Source: Pseudarthrobacter sulfonivorans (GTDB taxonomy: Bacteria; Actinomycetota; Actinomycetes; Actinomycetales; Micrococcaceae). Taken from it: a DNA stretch of 64,000 nucleotides. Below, one piece after another: positions 1 through 10,021 of this stretch; position 1 is the stretch's first letter; the number at the start of each line of letters is the position of its first letter. The stretch spans positions 2,666,001 through 2,730,000 of the forward strand of contig NZ_CP013747.1 of NCBI RefSeq assembly GCF_001484605.1, in the 5' to 3' direction. The translations under genes were made by a program, and so were the position numbers. The notes below the pieces were generated by a model that was not told the origin of the DNA, made no database searches, and was given only the letters and a program-made list of their open reading frames with translations.

Positions 1-78
1 CAGGGGGGCAACAACGCTGATGACCTGGGTCGGCGCTTCCGTGCCCACGTCAGGCGTGCTCACGTCAGGGCTGCTCAC
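1..78 (-). CDS. PTS glucose-family EIIA component, N-terminal fragment
   Basis: Only the first 26 codons are in the window; the gene runs off the left edge. The fragment ends in VISVVAPL, the beta-strand opening typical of glucose/GlcNAc-type EIIA (Crr) domains, which carry phosphate from HPr to EIIB on a histidine lying outside the window. The GTG start at 78 overlaps the EIIB stop in an ATGTGA arrangement, suggesting translational coupling; a second in-frame GTG at 63 is also possible. Assignment rests on this short N-terminus plus the neighbouring EIIB, so the family is likely but the exact sugar is inferred from nagA/nagB nearby. Confidence 0.65.
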   Translation of the reverse strand, partial: MSSPDVSTPDVGTEAPTQVISVVAPL

Positions 79-305
79 ATCAGGTCCTGGATGTCTTCGG
101 CGAGGCTTTCGGCTTCCGGCCCCACAACCACCTGGACCACCGTGCCGGACATCATGACGCCGTGGGCGCCGGCGGCCTTGAGGGCGGCCTCGTCAACCCG
201 GGAAGAGTCCACCACCTCGGTGCGAAGGCGTGTGATGCACCCTTCGATTTCTTCGACGTTGTCGGCGCCGCCAAGGGCGGCGAGGATGATTTCTGCTTTG
301 GACAT
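75..305 (-). CDS. PTS EIIB component, glucose/N-acetylglucosamine family
   Basis: A 76-residue single-domain EIIB that passes phosphate from EIIA to the sugar held by EIIC. The motif EGCITRLR contains the phospho-accepting Cys23, and the downstream hydrophobic strand before AESLAEDI fits the family. The ATG at 305 is preferred over an upstream in-frame start because homology begins at MSKAEIILAALGG. It is transcribed away from the EIIC gene, sharing the regulatory gap 306-491, and is followed by the EIIA gene with a 4-bp overlap. Splitting IIA, IIB and IIC into separate genes is common in Micrococcaceae. Family assignment is firm; GlcNAc specificity is inferred from context. Confidence 0.88.
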   Translation of the reverse strand: MSKAEIILAALGGADNVEEIEGCITRLRTEVVDSSRVDEAALKAAGAHGVMMSGTVVQVVVGPEAESLAEDIQDLM

Positions 306-410
306 GTCCACTCCTGAGTTCGTTTCGCGGTGAATGACGCCGGGTCCGGAAGCTTTTTTACGGCTTGAGGTTGACAACTGAGGTCGGCGCCCTTCACAGT
401 GATGGTTGTC

Positions 411-426
411 ACTGGTTATAACCAGT
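411..426. promoter_or_regulatory. Perfect 16-bp palindrome resembling a DasR/NagR dre operator
   Basis: The sequence reads ACTGGTTATAACCAGT, a perfect inverted repeat. It matches the known GntR-family dre consensus (roughly A-C/G-TGGT-CTAG-ACCA-G/C-T) in the outer ACTGGT/ACCAGT arms. It lies between the divergent EIIBA and EIIC-nagA-nagB transcripts, about 65 bp before the EIIC start, so a GlcN6P- or GlcNAc6P-responsive GntR repressor could control both directions. The site itself is seen; the regulator is inferred. Confidence 0.75.
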
Positions 427-491
427 TAGCTAGACTCTACTGAATCAAGCATCCCCGCACAAGCACCACCCTCTTCGAGACGAGGAACATT

Positions 492-1766
492 ATGACCACG
501 GAAAACCCATCAGCTTCCGCCGGGGCCGGCCCGCTGGCCGCCCCGGCCCCAGACAAGGGCAAGGGCAGCGGAAAAGCGCTGCAGAACATGCAGCGCTTCG
601 GCCGCAGCCTTATGCTCCCCATCGCCGCCCTCCCCGCGGCGGCGCTGCTTTTGCGCCTGGGCCAAGACGACCTGCTGGGCAGGTTCGAATCCTTGACCAC
701 CGTCGCCCAGGTCATCGGCGCCGCCGGCGGCGCCCTGTTCGAGAACCTGCCGCTGCTCTTCGCCGTCGGTATCTCCTTCGGTTTCGCCAAAAAGGGTGAC
801 GGTTCCACGGCCCTTGCCGCCGTCGTCGGATACCTGGTCCTTACCAACGTCTTCAAGGTCATGGCCCCGCTGGTGCTGGGAGCCGCTCCGGAGGGCGGCA
901 AGGATCCCGTCATCAATTACGGCGTGCTGGCCGGCATTGTGATGGGCCTGACGACGGCGTTGCTTTGGCAGCGTTTCCACCGAACCACCCTGCCGGACTG
1001 GCTGGGCTTCTTCGCGGGCCGCCGCCTGGTGCCCATCCTGACGTCCTTCGCCGCGATCGTGATCGGCGTGGCCATGGCGCTGCTGTATCCGCTGTTCAAT
1101 AACGGGCTGACTGCCGTGGGCAACACGGTTGCGGACAACACCGTGGTGGGCAGCGGGGTTTATGGCGTCCTCAACCGGCTGCTCATTCCGCTGGGCCTGC
1201 ACCACATCCTGAACTCCATCGTGTGGTTCATCATCGGCGACTACGACGGCGCCCACGGCGACCTGAACCGGTTCTTCGCCGGGGACCCCACCGCTGGCGT
1301 CTTTATGACCGGCTTCTTCCCCATCATGATGTTCGCCCTGCCCGCCGCCGCCCTGGCCATCTGGCAGGAAGCCAAGCCGTCGCAGCGGAAGATCGTGGGC
1401 GGTGTGATGCTCTCCACCGGCCTCACCGCCTTCCTCACCGGCATCACCGAACCGCTCGAGTTCTCGTTCATGTTCGTGGCTTGGCCGCTGTACATCGTGC
1501 ACGCCTTCCTGACCGGAACATCCATGATGCTGGTCAACTTCCTCGGCATCCATCACGGGTTCGGATTCTCAGCAGGAGCGATCGACTACGTCCTGAACTT
1601 CGGCATCGCACAGAATCCGCTCTGGCTGGTCCCTATCGGGCTGGTCTACGCCGCCATCTACTACGTGGTGTTCCGCTTTGTGATCCGTCGCTGGAACCTG
1701 CGCACCATGGGCCGCGAAGATGAAAACGACGAGAACGGCTCAATGGCCAAAGCCGATGCCAGCTGA
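492..1766 (+). CDS. nagE: PTS EIIC permease, N-acetylglucosamine/glucose family
   Basis: A 424-residue polytopic membrane permease that transports and phosphorylates the sugar together with the separate EIIB and EIIA. After a short Ala/Pro-rich N-tail, the sequence shows the family opening QRFGRSLMLPIAALPAAALLLR, about ten hydrophobic segments, the GITEPLEFSF motif and a C-terminal HHGFGFSAGAIDY motif. It is an EIIC-only protein without fused IIB or IIA. The ATG follows a GAGGAAC ribosome site. Its 3' end overlaps nagA by 11 bp, making a nagE-nagA-nagB operon, and that context favours GlcNAc over glucose as substrate. Confidence 0.85.
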   Translation: MTTENPSASAGAGPLAAPAPDKGKGSGKALQNMQRFGRSLMLPIAALPAAALLLRLGQDDLLGRFESLTTVAQVIGAAGGALFENLPLLFAVGISFGFAKKGDGSTALAAVVGYLVLTNVFKVMAPLVLGAAPEGGKDPVINYGVLAGIVMGLTTALLWQRFHRTTLPDWLGFFAGRRLVPILTSFAAIVIGVAMALLYPLFNNGLTAVGNTVADNTVVGSGVYGVLNRLLIPLGLHHILNSIVWFIIGDYDGAHGDLNRFFAGDPTAGVFMTGFFPIMMFALPAAALAIWQEAKPSQRKIVGGVMLSTGLTAFLTGITEPLEFSFMFVAWPLYIVHAFLTGTSMMLVNFLGIHHGFGFSAGAIDYVLNFGIAQNPLWLVPIGLVYAAIYYVVFRFVIRRWNLRTMGREDENDENGSMAKADAS

Positions 1767-3027
1767 GCCTTCGTCGGCCCGGGGCGGCGGGGCCGGCGGC
1801 GGAGTGGGGCTGCGGGGCCGCCTCGTCACCGGACTCCCCGGTGCTGCGGTGATCGACGACGGCACCGTGGTGATGGCCGGAGGGAACATCGTGTGGTGCG
1901 GCCCGACGTCGGACCTGGCGGAAGGTTTCGGCGCCGACCTCCGGCAAGTGCCGCTCATCCTGCCCGGACTCGTGGACGTGCACTGCCACGGTGCCGTGGG
2001 GCACACTTTCTCCGCGGATGCGGACGGCGCGCGCCTGGCTGCCGGCCACCATGCAGCGCAGGGCACGACGTCGGTACTCGCCTCGCTGGTCTCGGCGCCG
2101 TCGCAGCTACTGCTGGAACAGATCGAGGCGCTGCGGGACCTGGTGCAGGATGACACCCTGGCCGGCCTGCACCTGGAAGGGCCTTTCATCACCACAAGCA
2201 TGTGCGGGGCCCAGGACCCGGCAGCCATCATCGACGGAGACCCGGCGCACCTGCAGCAGTGGCTTGAGGCGGGATGCGGGACCGTGCGGTCAATGACTCT
2301 TGCCCCCGAAACCCCGCACTTTGCCGAGCTGGTGCAGCTCTGCCGGGATCACGGCGTCGTGCCTTCCCTTGGCCACACCGCCGCTACGGCGTCCCGCACC
2401 CGGGAAGTCCTGGGCGGCGCAAACGGTGGGGTTGGGGGCCCGTGGTCGGCCACGCATCTGTTCAACCGGATGCCCCCGCTGGGCCACCGCACGCCCGGAC
2501 CCATCGCGGTCCTGCTGCAGGCGGCCGAGGAGTCACCCGGGCAGATGGTGCTGGAACTGATTGCCGACGGCGTGCACCTGGACCCGGAGATCGTCCGTAT
2601 GGTCTTCGGGCTGGTAGGACCCCGCTCCATTGCTCTCATCACGGATGCGATGGCAGCGGCGGGCATGTCCGACGGCCATTACACTCTCGGCAGCCTGGAC
2701 GTGCTGGTCCAGGACCGCGTGGCGCGCCTGGCCGGTCCCGGGGCCGGTCCCGGGGCGATCGCCGGCGCGACGAGCCACCTGCTGGAGAACGTACGCCGCT
2801 GCGTTGAGTGGGGCGTTCCCCTGGCCGATGCCGTCGTCGCGGCATCCTCCACTCCGGCGCGGCTGATGGGCCTGGATCGGCCTGGCCCCAACCGGGTGGG
2901 AGCCATTGCCCAGGGTTTCCGGGCGGACGTGCTGGTGACCACCGAAGAACTTGAACTCGTGCAGGCCTACCGCGCCGGCACACCACAAACACAGGAAAGG
3001 AATGACCGTGCAGATAGTTCTGTGTGA
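1756..3027 (+). CDS. nagA: N-acetylglucosamine-6-phosphate deacetylase
   Basis: Converts GlcNAc-6-P from the PTS into GlcN-6-P and acetate in the cytoplasm. Amidohydrolase TIM-barrel landmarks are visible: the HCHG metal motif at His76/His78, the metal-ligand Glu141 in LHLEGPF, SLGHTAAT, THLFNRM, the IADGVHL strand and the catalytic-Asp motif LITDAMAAAG. Length, 423 residues, is a little above typical because of a Gly-rich N-tail. The ATG at 1756 lies inside the EIIC 3' end; a start at GTG 1801-1815 cannot be excluded. Its last 26 bp overlap nagB, consistent with tight co-translation. Confidence 0.9.
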   Translation: MPAEPSSARGGGAGGGVGLRGRLVTGLPGAAVIDDGTVVMAGGNIVWCGPTSDLAEGFGADLRQVPLILPGLVDVHCHGAVGHTFSADADGARLAAGHHAAQGTTSVLASLVSAPSQLLLEQIEALRDLVQDDTLAGLHLEGPFITTSMCGAQDPAAIIDGDPAHLQQWLEAGCGTVRSMTLAPETPHFAELVQLCRDHGVVPSLGHTAATASRTREVLGGANGGVGGPWSATHLFNRMPPLGHRTPGPIAVLLQAAEESPGQMVLELIADGVHLDPEIVRMVFGLVGPRSIALITDAMAAAGMSDGHYTLGSLDVLVQDRVARLAGPGAGPGAIAGATSHLLENVRRCVEWGVPLADAVVAASSTPARLMGLDRPGPNRVGAIAQGFRADVLVTTEELELVQAYRAGTPQTQERNDRADSSV

Positions 3028-3820
3028 GTCCGCCGATCACGTAGGAGCCCGGGCGGCCGACATCATCGAGGCCAGGGTCCGCCGGGGTCCTGCCGTGCTG
3101 GGGCTGGCCACCGGCGGCTCCCCGCGATCCACCTACCAGGAGCTCATTCGGCGGCACCGCGAAGAGCAACTCAGCTTCAGCCAGGTCACCGGCTTCACGC
3201 TGGACGAATACGCGGGCCTGCCGCCGGAACACGGCCAGTCGTACTACTCCACCATCCGGCGGGAGTTCGTCGACCAGGTGGACCTGCCCCTGGAACGGCT
3301 CTTTACCCCGCAGGGGGACGCGTCGGACCTGGTGGCCGAAGCTGACCGTTATGACGCAGCCATTGCCGGCGGTGGAGGTGTGGACATTCAGATCCTGGGC
3401 ATCGGCGCCAACGGCCACATAGGCTTCAACGAGCCGACGTCGTCACTGGCTTCCCGCACGAGGGTGAAGACCCTCGCCGGGGCCACGCGGGCTGACAACG
3501 CGCGGTTCTTTTCCGACGGCGATGTTCCGCGGCTGTGCCTGACGCAGGGTCTCGGGACCATCCGCGAAGCCAAACTGGCAGTGCTGGTGGCGATGGGCGA
3601 GAACAAGGCCGCCGCTGTCCAGGCCATGGTGGAAGGGCCGGTCAGCGCCCACTGCCCCGCGTCGGTGCTCCAGCTGCACCGCCGGGCAGTTGTCATCCTG
3701 GACCCGGGAGCATCTTCCCAGCTGAGCCTGCTGGATTACTACCGGGAAGCCCAGGACTTCAACGACAGGCTGGGCCAAACACCCACGAGGCCCTGGCTTC
3801 AGCAGCCGGTCAGCCGTTGA
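3002..3820 (+). CDS. nagB: Glucosamine-6-phosphate deaminase
   Basis: Isomerises and deaminates GlcN-6-P to fructose-6-P and ammonia, ending GlcNAc catabolism. The 272-residue protein has the phosphate loop LATGGSP (35-41), LDEY with Asp68, and GIGANGHIGFNEP carrying His139 and Glu144. Where the E. coli enzyme has Asp before Gly-His, this one has Asn137; as far as I recall Gram-positive NagB enzymes also use Asn, so it should not be read as inactivating. ATG 3002 follows AGGAAAGGA and lies inside the nagA 3' end. The ammonia released can feed GdhA encoded just downstream. Confidence 0.92.
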   Translation: MTVQIVLCESADHVGARAADIIEARVRRGPAVLGLATGGSPRSTYQELIRRHREEQLSFSQVTGFTLDEYAGLPPEHGQSYYSTIRREFVDQVDLPLERLFTPQGDASDLVAEADRYDAAIAGGGGVDIQILGIGANGHIGFNEPTSSLASRTRVKTLAGATRADNARFFSDGDVPRLCLTQGLGTIREAKLAVLVAMGENKAAAVQAMVEGPVSAHCPASVLQLHRRAVVILDPGASSQLSLLDYYREAQDFNDRLGQTPTRPWLQQPVSR

Positions 3821-3849
3821 GGTGTGTGACGCTCGTCGCATTGGATTCC

Positions 3850-3866
3850 GCAAAATGAAATTTTGC
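3850..3866. promoter_or_regulatory. Inverted repeat in the gdhA promoter region
   Basis: Seven-base arms GCAAAAT and ATTTTGC flank GAA, about 40 bp before the gdhA GTG. A TTGGAT hexamer at 3841 would place the repeat in a promoter spacer, the expected position for a repressor site. The regulator is unknown; the AT-rich core stands out against the GC-rich surroundings. Confidence 0.45.
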
Positions 3867-3891
3867 TACCATGACATGGAATATCTGTTGA

Positions 3892-5244
<1,353 letters not shown>

Positions 5245-5269
5245 CGCACACCCCACACTGACGCTCATA

Positions 5270-5302
5270 GCGGCCACCGACCCAGCAAGGGTCGGTGGCC
5301 GC
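5270..5302 (+). terminator. Hairpin terminator after gdhA
   Basis: Perfect 14-bp arms (GCGGCCACCGACCC and its complement) flank AGCAA, 26 bp past the gdhA stop. The following bases TTGCGTTGTT form only a weak T-rich stretch. Probable transcription terminator for gdhA. Confidence 0.8.
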
Positions 5303-5307
5303 TTGCG

Positions 5308-5489
5308 TTGTTCCAGCATCCGGGCACGGAGTTTATTTACATGCTTGCCGGAAGGATGGTTTACGGACACGGCGCCTACGAATACACCATGGAATCGGGC
5401 GACTCACTCCTGCTTGACGGCGAGGGCCACATGGGCCGCTGGAGATGCTCGGCCTGCCCATCAGGTTCCTGGCCGTCTCCGCCAAGTAA
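5308..5489 (+). pseudogene. Remnant of an XRE-cupin regulator C-terminus, frameshifted
   Basis: Immediately after the gdhA terminator the reading frame gives FQHPGTEFIYMLAGRMVY...MESGDSLLLDGEG, the cupin end of XRE/cupin transcriptional regulators. After GEG the frame shifts: a second frame reads LEMLGLPIRFLAVSAK and stops at 5487-5489, the expected end of such a protein. The helix-turn-helix N-terminus is absent. This is therefore a truncated and frameshifted relic rather than a working gene. The evidence is the two-frame match to the family pattern; no parent copy is in the window. Confidence 0.7.
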
Positions 5490-5550
5490 CACTGCGCGGG
5501 AAAACCGGCGGCTGCGGTCCCGGAATTCCCTGAATCCAAAGTTCGTTTGA

Positions 5551-5585
5551 GTGACCTGTGAAACTCGCGTGCCCGTGACTGAAAC
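5551..5585. promoter_or_regulatory. GTGAC/GAAAC half-site cluster upstream of amt
   Basis: GTGAC (5551), GAAAC (5560), GTGAC (5575) and GAAAC (5581) occur in a row within 35 bp, 167 bp before the amt ATG. GlnR operators in actinobacteria are built from GTnAC and GAAAC half-sites, but the usual n6 spacing is not kept here. A nitrogen-control function is therefore only a suggestion. Confidence 0.3.
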
Positions 5586-5751
5586 GTTGATTTAACCAGC
5601 CAGAAACCCATCGCGGAACTGCAGCCATACTGTTGGAACCAGACGGCAATAGCTGCCCTCCGATGAACGTGGTACTGACTCCGCGTCCCTCCTCCGGAGC
5701 GGCTCTGACGGGCAATTTCCGTTCTCTCGTCGCATCACGAAAGGGGTTCCC

Positions 5752-7041
<1,290 letters not shown>

Positions 7042-7074
7042 TAACCAGTGGGGCCTGAACTCAAATAGATATGC

Positions 7075-7102
7075 CCGGGCGGCGCCCATTGGCGTCGCCC
7101 GG
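7075..7102 (+). terminator. Hairpin after amt
   Basis: Twelve-base arms CCGGGCGGCGCC and GGCGTCGCCCGG (one G-T pair) flank CATT, 33 bp after the amt stop. No T-tract follows, so this is a probable but not certain terminator. The rest of 7103-7232 holds nothing I can assign. Confidence 0.55.
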
Positions 7103-7232
7103 CGCGAGCCCGGCTAAGGGCCGAACATCGGACCGGTGTCAGCAGCCGCTGGCTTATAGTTCCGCAGTTCGGCCTTTTGTCGTGCCGGCCTCGATACCCT
7201 GTTCTCGTGCCCTGGCTTCGGATGCTTCGGCG

Positions 7233-8255
7233 TCAGATGTTTGTGCAGACGAGGTCGCCATTGTGAACTTCCAAGACGGCCGCCCGGACGTGGCTGAGAT
7301 GGGTCTTCGGGTCTGCTGCCATGGCGTCAATATCCTCGCCGTTCCAGTGCGGATGGGTGAAATACACGATGAGCGCCCGTTCCTTACCGTCTGCCGTGGC
7401 CTCCAGCGGCACCACGTCCGCGTGCCTGCCCGCGACCGGACCGCCGTCGGCCGTTTCAGGTGCCGTCAGGATGAGCCCGTCAGAATTCTCCTGCCGCGTC
7501 CAGCCGCCTGAGGCGTCCTCGGACCGGTAGATCGCCTGGCCACGCCATTCGTCCACGATCATCCAGAACTGCCCGTCGAGCTTGAAGACTTTGGGTCCTT
7601 CGTGCGGACGCCCGGCGATGGTCAGGCCTTCAAGAACCCACGACGACGGATCTGCCGGGGTCCTGCTTACCGCACTGTACGTGTTTGATCCCCGGGATTC
7701 ATCCTTGTACCAGAGCCGATGCAGACCGTGTCCGCAAAGGGCCACTGCCGCGTCGATGACCCGCGGAGACTTCAGGTCGATGGAACCGAGGAACTCCCAC
7801 GTAACCAGGTCCGGGCTGGTCAATTGGACGATCGAGGCGTTGCCGGTCCAGTCAGTCCGCACTCCGCCGAGGACTGTGAGGTACATGATCCATTGATCGC
7901 CGATTCGGACGACGTCGGGCGCCCAGAGTGTGGCGGGCAGTTCAGTTCCTGGCGGGACCAGTCCGTCCAACGTGCCCTGATACTGCCAGTTGAGTCCGCC
8001 ATCGGACGAGCGGGCCATCCCGATTGCCGTGCCGTGCACCCACTCGACACCCGTCAGGCCGGTTTCCGTCGCCCTGCGTTGGGTGTAGAAGAGTACCCAT
8101 TCGCCGGTCAGGTGGTCCGATACCAGGATGGGGTCTGTGGGGCCGTCCCAGATGGGATCCCGGTAGGGAGTCTTGAAGGCGTCAGCGCTGAGCGGCGAGA
8201 CGCTGGGTGCTGCAGTTTCATGGGATATACGGGAAGCTGCGCCTTCGGTGTGCAC
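7233..8255 (-). CDS. Glycoside hydrolase family 43-like protein
   Basis: A 340-residue five-bladed beta-propeller glycosidase candidate. The three GH43 catalytic positions can be picked out: Asp41 in TDPIL (base), Asp114 in WAPDVV (pKa modulator) and Glu219 in HEGPKVF (acid). No signal peptide is evident, so it probably acts in the cytoplasm on imported arabino/xylo/fructo-oligosaccharides, although GH32/68-like specificities share this fold. GTG 8255 is supported by CTGGAG seven bases upstream. A LacI-type operator lies 45 bp upstream, implying sugar-responsive repression. No transporter or regulator gene is adjacent, so the substrate is open. Confidence 0.7.
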   Translation of the reverse strand: MHTEGAASRISHETAAPSVSPLSADAFKTPYRDPIWDGPTDPILVSDHLTGEWVLFYTQRRATETGLTGVEWVHGTAIGMARSSDGGLNWQYQGTLDGLVPPGTELPATLWAPDVVRIGDQWIMYLTVLGGVRTDWTGNASIVQLTSPDLVTWEFLGSIDLKSPRVIDAAVALCGHGLHRLWYKDESRGSNTYSAVSRTPADPSSWVLEGLTIAGRPHEGPKVFKLDGQFWMIVDEWRGQAIYRSEDASGGWTRQENSDGLILTAPETADGGPVAGRHADVVPLEATADGKERALIVYFTHPHWNGEDIDAMAADPKTHLSHVRAAVLEVHNGDLVCTNI

Positions 8256-8299
8256 GGGAAACTCCAGGTGGCTGCGTAGTCAGAATTCCGTACAGCATA

Positions 8300-8321
8300 T
8301 GCGGGAAAGTGCTTTCCCGCA
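8300..8321. promoter_or_regulatory. LacI-family operator-like palindrome before the GH43 gene
   Basis: Ten-base perfect arms TGCGGGAAAG and CTTTCCCGCA flank TG. The GGGAAAG-nn-CTTTCCC core is typical of LacI-family operators. It lies 45-66 bp upstream of the leftward GH43 start and just past the end of the leftward DUF222 gene, so it most likely controls the glycosidase. The repressor gene is not in the window. Confidence 0.75.
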
Positions 8322-8347
8322 GCTGCTTCCCGGCTGCGTGACAGGGC

Positions 8348-9934
8348 TCAGCCAGTGTTAGCGCAGGGGACTGGAGGTGCCGCACCGGCCCCAGGCTGTT
8401 GTGTCAGCCAGAGGAAGTCGGGTACGGATGGGTAAGGTGGCGGGTCTGGTTCTTGGAGGCGGCGCAGCCATTTCCGCTCCGGCTCTGGGTCTGCCGGTAG
8501 ATGGCTTTCGGGCAGGGCGGGGCCAGGTTCCTTATGGGGGAGTTGGTTCAGTATCTGGTTTGGCCAGATTGGTGGTTCCCAGTCGGGGTGTTCGCTGGCG
8601 TAGTGGCGGCCTGTGGGTGAAATCCAGCCGGGTGGTTCGGTGGAACTCGCCGTGGTGGGTTTCCAGCGTGTGGTGTGTTTGAGCCGGTGGTGCTTGAGGC
8701 AAGGCTGGCCGAGATTGCTGATCCCGGTGGTTCCGCCCTGGTGCCAGGCGAGGAGGTGGTCGGCTTCATTGTCCAGGGACTGGTTGTTGCAGCCGGGGAA
8801 CGGGCACTTCCCATCCCGCAATCTGAGCCATTGGCGCATCGCTTTGGGGATCCGGTAGCTGTCACGGCCGATTTCCAGCGGTGCTCCGTCGCGGGGGTCG
8901 GTCAGGACGCGGTGGAACGAATCGGCGCCGTCGGCGACGAGGGCGCGGGCCAAGGACGGCGGGATGGGCCCGTACCCATCGAGCATCGCGGGTTCATCAG
9001 TCAGGCCCATCAGCGCAAACACCGGCACGGTCACGAGGACCTGGGCCTTGGGTGACGGGATCAGATCGGCATGCCCGCCCAGAAGCCAAGCCGCGGCGCT
9101 GTCGGCGCGGAGTTGGGTGAGGGTCCTGGACTCGCTGGGTCCCTGCAGGGCGCGGGCGGCGGTGGTGGCGCGGTCCCAGATCCCGGAGGCCTGATCGGCC
9201 GGGAGGTAGGCGGAGAGCCAGGCCATGCCGTCACGGTCCGGGGAGTACTCCAGCCGCCGGTCCGCTGTGCTGCGGGTGTGGCGTTTTTCGATGCTGTCCG
9301 GGTGGTGGCGTTCGCGCCAGGTCCGGGCCTTGTGACGGAACCGGGACGGGACCATCTCCCCGGCCGGGCCACCCCGCGCCGGGTTGGGTGCGTCGGGATC
9401 CAGGAAGTGCGCCTCCAACGCCCGGGCACCCTCGGGGTCCAGGTTGAGGGTTTCGTCGGCCATGATCAGGGCGTGCTGCCACGAAATGGTCCCTGCTTCC
9501 AGGGCGGCGAGGGTCAATGGCAGAGTGGTGGTCAGGCGGTGTGCTTCGCCCAGCAGCGCGTCACCCGTGCGTTCGCTGACGGTCAGGGCGCAGGCAACCT
9601 CGGCCACGATGCCCATGTCCTGGGCTGTCTGCTCCTGAGGGGAAGTGATGGGGCCCGCGACGGCCTGTGCGGCCTCGTCGTAACCGCTGGCGGCATGGAC
9701 CTTCACGGCAGCGAACATGGCTTCCATCCCCACGGTCCCCGACAGGACGGTCAGGCAAAGCTCAGCCTGCCAGCGAGCCAGGTCCCCACACATCGCGGAC
9801 GGACCAGGTGCTGAAGGGCAATCAGCCGGACCAGCTGCAGCCGGGCTGGCGGCCGTCCCACGAAGCACACCGGCCATCTGCAAAGCAGAGGCCGCGATGG
9901 TCTCCAGAATCTCTGCCGGTGCCGTGTTGTCCAT
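8348..9934 (-). CDS. DUF222 / HNH endonuclease domain protein
   Basis: A 528-residue member of the multicopy actinobacterial family pairing an N-terminal DUF222 helical region (about residues 40-350) with a C-terminal HNH domain (about 375-430). The HNH core shows KCPFPGCNN, DNEADHLLAWHQGG, and LKHHRLKH, with zinc cysteines and the His-Asn-His set. The tail is Pro/Trp-rich and poorly conserved in this family. The cellular role is not established; such genes are found in many copies in Arthrobacter and mycobacteria without linkage to mobile DNA. It diverges from the HNH lipoprotein gene across an 87-bp gap. Confidence 0.85.
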   Translation of the reverse strand: MDNTAPAEILETIAASALQMAGVLRGTAASPAAAGPADCPSAPGPSAMCGDLARWQAELCLTVLSGTVGMEAMFAAVKVHAASGYDEAAQAVAGPITSPQEQTAQDMGIVAEVACALTVSERTGDALLGEAHRLTTTLPLTLAALEAGTISWQHALIMADETLNLDPEGARALEAHFLDPDAPNPARGGPAGEMVPSRFRHKARTWRERHHPDSIEKRHTRSTADRRLEYSPDRDGMAWLSAYLPADQASGIWDRATTAARALQGPSESRTLTQLRADSAAAWLLGGHADLIPSPKAQVLVTVPVFALMGLTDEPAMLDGYGPIPPSLARALVADGADSFHRVLTDPRDGAPLEIGRDSYRIPKAMRQWLRLRDGKCPFPGCNNQSLDNEADHLLAWHQGGTTGISNLGQPCLKHHRLKHTTRWKPTTASSTEPPGWISPTGRHYASEHPDWEPPIWPNQILNQLPHKEPGPALPESHLPADPEPERKWLRRLQEPDPPPYPSVPDFLWLTQQPGAGAAPPVPCANTG

Positions 9935-10021
9935 ACTTCCATCATGTCGAGGGGGTACGACATTTTAGGGTGACAGACTCCACACCCGGCATGACAGGTC
10001 AGAACGCCCCGCGCTAGTAGC

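Noticed and set aside
510..1556. Long antisense reading frame inside the EIIC gene
   Set aside because: It is a high-GC mirror frame with His/Gly/Gln-rich, low-quality translation; the opposite strand shows a complete conserved permease. Similar antisense frames in amt, atoE and clpB were rejected for the same reason.
3377..3445. Asn instead of Asp before the NagB catalytic His as an inactivating change
   Set aside because: Gram-positive NagB enzymes, as far as I recall, also have Asn here and are active.
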